Source of the DNA: CAVUMR01 sp963742715
GTDB lineage: Bacteria; Actinomycetota; Actinomycetes; Mycobacteriales; Micromonosporaceae
DNA: 64,000 bases
Assembly: GCA_963742715.1 (NCBI GenBank)
Contig: CAVUMR010000003.1
Coordinates: 1-64,000, forward strand
Direction of reading: 5' to 3'
Shown: positions 58,548 through 64,000 of the stretch, piece after piece
Layout: every line of letters begins with the position of its first letter
How positions within the stretch are numbered: position 1 is the first letter of the stretch
Notes under the pieces: generated by a model
Told to the model about the DNA's origin: nothing
Databases searched by the model: none
What the model saw: only the letters and a program-made list of their open reading frames with translations
Position numbers and translations under genes: made by a program

Positions 58548-59240
58548 ATGCAGACACTCGTCATCAGCGCAAGCGCCAGGGACGACGGCAACTCCGACCT
58601 GCTCGCCCGCGCCGCCGTCGACGGCGCCCACTCGGCCGGGCACGATGTGGAGCACGTCTACCTCGCCGACTACGTCGAGCGGATGCTGGACAACTGCAGG
58701 CGATGCCGTCGCGCGTCCGATCGCCTCTGTTCGCTGGACGACCGCTACGCCGAACTCCTCCTGGAGAAGATGCTGCCCGCCGACGGCATCGTCTACTCCA
58801 TGCCGCTGTACTTCTACGGAATGCCCGGCCGGCTCAAGACCGTGTTCGACCGGCTGTTCTGCTACACCGCCAACAGCGCGCCCCAGCAGGAACTGGTCAT
58901 CGACGGCATCATGAACAAGAAGGTGGGCGTGCTCATCTCCTGCGAGGAGAGCTACCAGGGCGCCACCGTCGGCGTGGTCGCCCAGTTCCAGGAGTTGACG
59001 CGCTACCTCAACCAGGACCTGGTCGGGGTGGTCGTCGGCCGCGCCAACAGCCGCGGTGAAATCGCGCTGGACCCAAGCGATCCCGTCTCGGCTGCCAGTC
59101 GCCTCACCGAAAGGCTCTACGACACCCGTGTCACCGACTACCGCCTCGACACCGTGCGGTCCAACAAGGTATGGGAACACCTCCGGTCGGTGCCACCCGT
59201 TGCCGAACCCACGAACCAGTCGATCGGCAACGCCCGGTAG
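58548..59240 (+). CDS. NADPH-dependent FMN reductase / flavodoxin-fold NAD(P)H oxidoreductase
   Basis: Flavodoxin-fold protein of 230 residues. It has LVISASARDDGNSDLLARAA (FMN phosphate loop), a CRRCRRASDRLCSLDD cysteine-containing segment of the iron-sulfur-flavoprotein-like type, and MPLYFYGMPGRLKTVFDRLF (flavin ring contact). ATG 58548 is preferred because GGAG lies 6 nt upstream; an in-frame ATG at 58536 would add four residues. It may supply reduced flavin or reduce a substrate directly in the LacI-controlled pathway. No flavin-dependent monooxygenase is encoded nearby. Confidence 0.88.
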   Translation: MQTLVISASARDDGNSDLLARAAVDGAHSAGHDVEHVYLADYVERMLDNCRRCRRASDRLCSLDDRYAELLLEKMLPADGIVYSMPLYFYGMPGRLKTVFDRLFCYTANSAPQQELVIDGIMNKKVGVLISCEESYQGATVGVVAQFQELTRYLNQDLVGVVVGRANSRGEIALDPSDPVSAASRLTERLYDTRVTDYRLDTVRSNKVWEHLRSVPPVAEPTNQSIGNAR

Positions 59241-59270
59241 CGACGAGCCGACGATGCCGTCGCAAGCTGG

Positions 59271-60803
59271 TTATTCATTGCAGCGCAGCGGAATCGTCGC
59301 CACCAGTGACGTGCCACTGCCGACCGGGCTGGACACCAGCAGGCGTCCGCCGAGCGCCTCGACACGGTCTCGAAGACCGACGAGTCCCGATCCCCCATGT
59401 GAGTCGGCGCCACCCGCCCCGTCGTCTCGAATGCACAGACGCAAGTCGGCCCCGTCGGTATCCACCTTCACCGTCACCTCGGAGGCTTGCGCGTGCTTGG
59501 CGGCGTTCGTCAGCGATTCCGCGACGACGTAGTACGCGGCGACCTCCGTGGAGTCGGGCAGCCGGCCCTCCACACCGAGATCGAGCGCGACGGGAACGGT
59601 CGAGCGGCGAGCAAGAGTCTTGAGCGCAGGAACCAACCCACCTCGCGAGAGAACCGCTGGATGAATGCCGCGGGATATGTCCTGGAGGTCCTTGGAGACG
59701 TCGACCAAACCGTCGACCATCTCCGACATCTGCAGTCGCAGCGACCCGAGTTCGGTTGGCACGGCGGCTTCTGCGGCCCGCAGTTTGAGCCCCAGCGAGA
59801 CCAGCCGCTGTTGGGCGCCGTCGTGCAGATCGCGTTCGAAGCGACGTCTGGCCTCATCGCCCGCGGAGACGATCCGGGCCCGAGATGCGGTGAGCTGGGC
59901 GCGGGTCTCGGCGTTGGCGATCGCGGTTGCCACCAGATCCGCGAAATCCCCCAGCCGGGACTCGGTGTCGGCGGGCAACGGATCGCGTTGCGACGCACCC
60001 ACGATGGCAGCGCCCCACACTCGTCCGTCTACGATGATCGGCGCCCCAACTCCCGAATGGAGACCTACCGCACGGATCATTGCAGCGGCCGGACCGGCAA
60101 CGTCGTCGTGGCTGTCCATCCGTGCCGCGCCGCCCGTGCGAAAGACCATCGCCGCGACGTTGTCGCCATCGGGCTCAAACCGAATGCCCAGCGGCATCCG
60201 TTGCCCACGGTCGTCGTGAGTGGCCAGCAGGACCGAGCCGCCGTCGGCGTCGAAACGCACCAATGTCGAATGAGGCGTACCCAGACAGCGCGCCAACTCT
60301 CCCGCCACCGCGTTGAACACCTCGGACGGGGTGGCCCCGCGTGCGACCTGCGTCGCGACCCGTCGCAACGCGGACTGCAGTTCCGCCAGCGCCCGCAGCT
60401 GATCACGACTTCGCTCGGCTTCGCCGCGGCGCTCATCCAACTCGACCACCAGTGCCCGCACCAGAAACGCCAGCGTGTTCGCGATCAACGTCACCATCAA
60501 CCAGACACCTATCACCGCCCAGTCGTCGGCGCCGAAGCCGAAGGCGGCCGGCCAGTCTCGGAAGTAGTCGAAGGCCAGGGCGCTCGCCACCGAGGTCGCC
60601 GCAGAGACCCCGAAGCCCCACACCGTTGACACCACGAGGACGCCGAGCAGGTACACGACCCCGAACGCACTCATGGGAGCCATCTGCTTGAGCTGGATGA
60701 CGACAGCCGTCTCCACGACGATGAACGAGACGGCGACCACCAGACCCAGCCAGAGGGGCGGGGTCTTCGGACGAAGCAACCAAGTGAGGAGGCGGGCGCG
60801 CAT
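59271..60803 (-). CDS. sensor histidine kinase: DUF4118 membrane domain, GAF, HisKA_3, HATPase
   Basis: Protein of 510 residues. Four KdpD-like (DUF4118) helices come first (LWLGLVVAVSFIVVETAVVI ... IGVWLMVTLIANTLAFLVRAL). A coiled segment and a GAF domain (about 200-340) follow. The HisKA_3 dimerisation helix has RRRFERDLHDGAQQRLVSLG with the phospho-acceptor His. The HATPase has ESLTNAAKHAQASEV, CIRDDGAGGADSHGGSGLVGLRDR. This is the NarX/DevS-like class whose partner is a NarL-type regulator, but none is adjacent. Start ATG 60803 is the first codon before the membrane region; the ribosome-binding site is weak. Upstream in-frame sequence to 61085 overlaps the next gene and is not typical. 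Confidence 0.88.
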   Translation of the reverse strand: MRARLLTWLLRPKTPPLWLGLVVAVSFIVVETAVVIQLKQMAPMSAFGVVYLLGVLVVSTVWGFGVSAATSVASALAFDYFRDWPAAFGFGADDWAVIGVWLMVTLIANTLAFLVRALVVELDERRGEAERSRDQLRALAELQSALRRVATQVARGATPSEVFNAVAGELARCLGTPHSTLVRFDADGGSVLLATHDDRGQRMPLGIRFEPDGDNVAAMVFRTGGAARMDSHDDVAGPAAAMIRAVGLHSGVGAPIIVDGRVWGAAIVGASQRDPLPADTESRLGDFADLVATAIANAETRAQLTASRARIVSAGDEARRRFERDLHDGAQQRLVSLGLKLRAAEAAVPTELGSLRLQMSEMVDGLVDVSKDLQDISRGIHPAVLSRGGLVPALKTLARRSTVPVALDLGVEGRLPDSTEVAAYYVVAESLTNAAKHAQASEVTVKVDTDGADLRLCIRDDGAGGADSHGGSGLVGLRDRVEALGGRLLVSSPVGSGTSLVATIPLRCNE

Positions 60804-60999
60804 CGGCGGCGGACCTAGTTCCGCATCAACGTGACGGCTGCCGATCGCGAGATCCGGCGCGGGTGACGGCCAGCCAGGTGCAGGCAAGCTGCTCCGCAGC
60901 AGGACGCCGGCTCGGACCGATCGATGGAGACTTGACCGCACATGTGAGGGTAATTCTCGAAGATGTGGAGTTCCTGGGAACGAACACCGCTCGGCGTCG

Positions 61000-61737
61000 T
61001 CACCGTGGCGCACCCACCATCTGACCGATGCCGTAGGTGACGAGCATTGCAACTGCTCCACCGAGCACGACGCGAAGGACCGCACGAGTCTTGTTGGCGC
61101 GGCTGAGGATGCCGCTGACCGTTCCAGTCACCACCAATGCCAACAACACCGAGAAGAACGCGACGGGGACGCGGGCGCTGGCCGGCGGAAGCAGGATCGC
61201 GATGAGCGGAATGACCGCTCCAGCGGTGAACGCGACGGCGGATGACAATGCCGCCTGCCAGGGGTCGGACAGATCGTCAGGGTTGATGCCCAATTCGACG
61301 TCGACATGGGCGGCGAGGGCGTCGTGCGATGTCAGCTCCTCAGCGACCGTGCGTGCCGTTCGTGGGCTCAGGCCCTTAGCCGCGTAAAGCGCCGTCAGTT
61401 CTCGCAGTTCGGCTTCCGGGGTGTCGCGGAGCTCTTGACATTCCTGCTGCAACAGGGCTCGCTGACTATCGCGCTGCGTGCTGACCGAGACGTATTCGCC
61501 GAGGGCCATCGACACTGCTCCGGCGACCAGACCGGCCATCCCGGCGGTGAAGATCACCTCCCTTGCGGCGGTAGCCCCCGCAACGCCTACCACCAGGCCA
61601 GCGGTGGATACGATGCCGTCGTTGGCCCCAAGGACTCCGGCGCGCAACCAGTTGAGTCGGCCGGTCACGTTGAGTGCATGCGGTTCCGTCGCGGGATGCT
61701 CAGCACCGCTATGCAGTTCAGTATCGCTCGTCGTCAT
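61000..61737 (-). CDS. VIT1/CCC1-family Fe(II)/Mn(II) transporter
   Basis: Membrane protein of 245 residues in the vacuolar-iron-transporter family. The hallmark first helix is GVLGANDGIVSTAGLVVGVAGA. A central cytosolic metal-binding helical region carries Glu-rich sequence (LLQQECQELRDTPEAELRELTALY) before helices 3-5. ATG 61737 (MTTSDTELHSG) is chosen. It exports or sequesters iron/manganese and so limits Fenton damage. It lies between the GAF kinase and an aquaporin, near a catalase. Confidence 0.9.
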   Translation of the reverse strand: MTTSDTELHSGAEHPATEPHALNVTGRLNWLRAGVLGANDGIVSTAGLVVGVAGATAAREVIFTAGMAGLVAGAVSMALGEYVSVSTQRDSQRALLQQECQELRDTPEAELRELTALYAAKGLSPRTARTVAEELTSHDALAAHVDVELGINPDDLSDPWQAALSSAVAFTAGAVIPLIAILLPPASARVPVAFFSVLLALVVTGTVSGILSRANKTRAVLRVVLGGAVAMLVTYGIGQMVGAPR

Positions 61738-62082
61738 GGCCTGCCAACCTTCGTGCGCGTGCCATGTGGTGACGCGGCCGTGACGGTCAACGTGGTGGTC
61801 GTCACGTCGTTCTCCCAATCTGTCGTCCTACCCTTGCCATGGTCGCGGTCGAACCGATCGCTGTCGCCACCGCTGACACCCGTTGCGGGCTCCTGTCAGC
61901 GGTACCCGCGGTATGGCTGCCAGCTGTAAGCGGTCAGCGTGTCGCGACCACTGTGCACACGCGACCGCCGCCTGAGCGTGCCGATTGCAGCTGGCCGGTA
62001 TGCGGGAGGTAGGGCTGGCTGGGGTTGTAGATGGGCACCAGCCTCGACGACACCGGCCGCCGTCGCGGTGATCGTAGAGGCC
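61738..62082. other. 345-bp divergent intergenic region
   Basis: Lies between the VIT1-like gene and the aquaporin gene and must hold both promoters. I see no convincing reading frame, RNA gene or clear operator in it. Confidence 0.6.
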
Positions 62083-62802
62083 ATGCAAACAGCCACACCA
62101 CAATCCATAGCCGGTGTCATCGCCGGTGAGTCGGCGCCAGGCGCCGTGACCGGACCCCGGTCGAGTGTGAAGTACGCCGTCGAGGCGATCGGCACCTTCT
62201 TTCTGGTGTTCACCGTCGGCGCCGCCGTCGGGAGCGGCAGCCCGTTCGCCCCGCTGGGCATTGGGGCGGTCCTGATGGTGATGATCTACGCCGGCGCTCA
62301 CCTATCCGGCGGCCACTACAACCCAGCCGTGACGATCGCGGTCCTGGTGCGTCGACGAATCACGCTGCACGAGGCGGTCGGCTACTGGGTCGCACAGCTC
62401 GGTGCCGGGCTACTGGCAGCGGTGGTCGTGCGCACGATCGTCGACCCGGCGCACGCGGCGGTCGGCGCGACGTTGATGCTGAACGGCCGAACGATGTTGG
62501 CGGCGTTCGTCGTTGAGCTACTGTTCACCTTCGCCCTCTGCTACGTGGTACTCAACGTGGCCACCAGCGAGGACCACCGGGACAATTCGTTCTACGGCCT
62601 GGCGATCGGATTCACGGTCGTGGCAGGCGCGGTCGCAGTCGGAGCCATCTCTGGCGGTGCCTTCAACCCGGCGGTGACGCTCGGGGCTGCCGCGATGGGC
62701 ATGTTCGCCTGGTCGACGTTGTGGGTGTATCTGGTCGCGCAGGCGCTCGCCGGGATCGCGGCCGGTGTCATGTTCCTCGCACTCAACAGGGCAGACCGAT
62801 GA
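62083..62802 (+). CDS. aquaporin (MIP family)
   Basis: Channel protein of 239 residues with six helices and two NPA half-helices: GGHYNPAVTIAVLV and GGAFNPAVTLGAAAM. The N-terminal about 25 residues precede helix 1 (AVEAIGTFFLVFTVGAAVG). Passage of water or small neutral solutes such as H2O2 is inferred. ATG 62083. Its TGA overlaps the ATG of the next gene (ATGA). Confidence 0.92.
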   Translation: MQTATPQSIAGVIAGESAPGAVTGPRSSVKYAVEAIGTFFLVFTVGAAVGSGSPFAPLGIGAVLMVMIYAGAHLSGGHYNPAVTIAVLVRRRITLHEAVGYWVAQLGAGLLAAVVVRTIVDPAHAAVGATLMLNGRTMLAAFVVELLFTFALCYVVLNVATSEDHRDNSFYGLAIGFTVVAGAVAVGAISGGAFNPAVTLGAAAMGMFAWSTLWVYLVAQALAGIAAGVMFLALNRADR

Positions 62803-63395
62803 GCCGCCTGGTGGCGCGGGCCGGGGCGCTGAGCTGCCGGCAGTCGCGGTCCACGGTCGGCGTGCCCGACCTGGCCACCATCGTCGCCGCCGGACCGTTC
62901 GACGATCTCGAGCACGCCCAACAGCTGGCCGCGATGTTCGCGCTCGTTCAGCCGACGTGCTGGACACGATTGGTGTTGCTGGGCGAGGGCGCGCGGCGCA
63001 GCCTGGTCGTCAGACGCGCCGCCGAGCGCAGGCTGCACACGCGACTGATCCTGATCGATGACTGTGCCGGGCCGCAGCGATCGGAGCAGCTCGCCGACGC
63101 CGACCTCGTGATTCCGAGTCCCGCGTCGACGTTGAGCGCGCTCGAGGAGACGATGGCCGCCGGCCGAGCCGTCGTGGCGTCCGCCAGCCCGGCGACCGCT
63201 GCGCTGGTGATGCCCTACAGCGCTGGGCTGCTCTACGCGCCCGGAGACGTGTCGGCGATGACTGCCGCGGTGGTGCGGCTGCTGACGCATCCGGAGCTGC
63301 GACACCAAATGGGTATCCGGGCAAGCCAAGCCGCACAACGCCATCACGTGCATCCGCTCCGGCAGTGGCCGGACGACTTGCGCAAACACGCCTAG
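62799..63395 (+). CDS. half-length glycosyltransferase-like protein (GT-B C-terminal domain)
   Basis: Protein of 198 residues resembling only the donor-binding C-terminal domain of GT4-type glycosyltransferases. LVLLGEGARRSLVVRRAAERR is the usual start of that domain. ADLVIPSPASTLSALEETMAAGRAVVAS matches the EX7E region, and YAPGDVSAMTAAVVRLLTHPELR the late helices. The N-terminal acceptor domain is replaced by about 50 unrelated residues. Alone it may be inactive or act with a partner. It is translationally coupled to the aquaporin, an odd combination. Confidence 0.6.
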   Translation: MSRLVARAGALSCRQSRSTVGVPDLATIVAAGPFDDLEHAQQLAAMFALVQPTCWTRLVLLGEGARRSLVVRRAAERRLHTRLILIDDCAGPQRSEQLADADLVIPSPASTLSALEETMAAGRAVVASASPATAALVMPYSAGLLYAPGDVSAMTAAVVRLLTHPELRHQMGIRASQAAQRHHVHPLRQWPDDLRKHA

Positions 63396-63437
63396 CCCGC
63401 AGGTCCAACAGTCCAACCCACCAACGAAGGAACGACG

Positions 63438-64000
63438 ATGACACGACCGCTGCCGACCACGACGGATGCAGGCATCCCGATCGAGAGCGATGAGCACTCG
63501 CTGACCATCGGTCCGGACGGCCCGATTCTGCTGCATGATCACTACCTGATCGAGCAGCTGGCGCAGTTCAACCGCGAACGGGTGCCCGAACGCCAGCCGC
63601 ACGCCAAGGGGTCTGGTGCATTCGGCCGGTTCGAAGTGACCAAGGACGTCAGCGCCTTCACCAAGGCGGCGGTGTTTCAACCCGGCACCATCACCGAGAC
63701 GGTGATCCGGTTCTCGACGGTGGCCGGAGAGCGCGGCAGCCCAGACACGTGGCGTGACCCGCGCGGCTTCGCGCTGAAGTTCTACACCGCCGAGGGTAAC
63801 TACGACATCGTCGGCAACGACACCCCGGTGTTCTTCCTCCGTGATCCGTTGAAATTCCCAAGTTTCATCCGATCGCAAAAACGCCGCGCCGACAACAACC
63901 TTCGCGATCACGACATGCAGTGGGACTTCTGGACGCTGTCCCCGGAGTCGGCGCACCAGGTCACCTGGCTGATGGGCGATCGCGGCATCCCACGCAGCTG
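63438..64000 (+). CDS. monofunctional haem catalase, N-terminal part (cut by right edge)
   Basis: Catalase decomposing H2O2. The visible 187 residues include the active-site region RVPERQPHAKGSGAFGRFEV (distal His), RFSTVAGERGSPDTWRDPRGFALKFYT, and NYDIVGNDTPVFFLRDPLKFPSFI with the catalytic Asn. The residues before the distal His are QP where VV is usual. ATG 63438 follows GAAGGAACGACG. The frame is open to the end of the window; the haem-ligand Tyr region lies beyond it. Confidence 0.95.
   Translation, partial: MTRPLPTTTDAGIPIESDEHSLTIGPDGPILLHDHYLIEQLAQFNRERVPERQPHAKGSGAFGRFEVTKDVSAFTKAAVFQPGTITETVIRFSTVAGERGSPDTWRDPRGFALKFYTAEGNYDIVGNDTPVFFLRDPLKFPSFIRSQKRRADNNLRDHDMQWDFWTLSPESAHQVTWLMGDRGIPRS

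Overview
The window is high-GC DNA from a fast-growing mycobacterium (Mycolicibacterium/Mycobacteriaceae). The left half has the gene order of the M. tuberculosis Rv2466c-Rv2484c block: mycothiol-dependent nitroreductase, pepN, DUF5130 and HNH genes, glbO, aglA, an Rv2474c-like gene, a thioesterase, the large NAD-glutamate dehydrogenase, ettA, an SSB-like protein, then plsB2, plsC and a wax-ester-synthase-like acyltransferase. These names come from recalled family sequences, not from a search.

Layout. 1-2.2 kb: NCS1 permease (cut by the window edge) and a ThrE-like exporter. 2.2-27.8 kb: the conserved block, interrupted by an allophanate hydrolase (atzF) and a CopD/CtaG-like membrane protein. 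27.9 kb: tRNA-Arg(TCT) and its terminator. 28-33 kb: MFS, crotonase and aldehyde dehydrogenase genes divergent from a GntR regulator, with two palindromic operators. 33-34.6 kb: small peptides, an acidic protein and a secreted Gly/Pro-rich protein. 34.8-44.6 kb: polyol catabolism (DeoR, FGGY kinase, GlpA-like and GlpB-like oxidoreductases; an orphan sugar-binding lipoprotein, a SorC regulator and a GolD/DthD-like dehydrogenase) around a secreted glycoside hydrolase. 44.7-50.4 kb: lldD2 and an EfeUOB iron-uptake operon with an IdeR-like box. 51-52.4 kb: a PrrB-like histidine kinase without its response regulator. 52.5-59.2 kb: an operon of DUF1116 protein, GlnT/GmaS-type ligase, gamma-glutamyl hydrolase, NCS1 permease and LacI regulator, followed by an FMN reductase gene. 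LacI-type operators lie in front of the first and last genes. This is the best candidate for an undescribed catabolic pathway. 59.3-64 kb: GAF histidine kinase, VIT1/CCC1 transporter, aquaporin, a half-length glycosyltransferase and a catalase cut by the right edge.

A major caveat is sequence quality. Most genes between 1 and 27.8 kb, and again the efeUOB to PrrB-like region, are broken by single-base frameshifts although the protein continues in another frame. Most breaks I resolved are one extra base, usually one that makes an additional CpG. I therefore annotate whole genes across the breaks and regard them as probable assembly errors, not pseudogenes. The 28-46 kb region is almost free of them.
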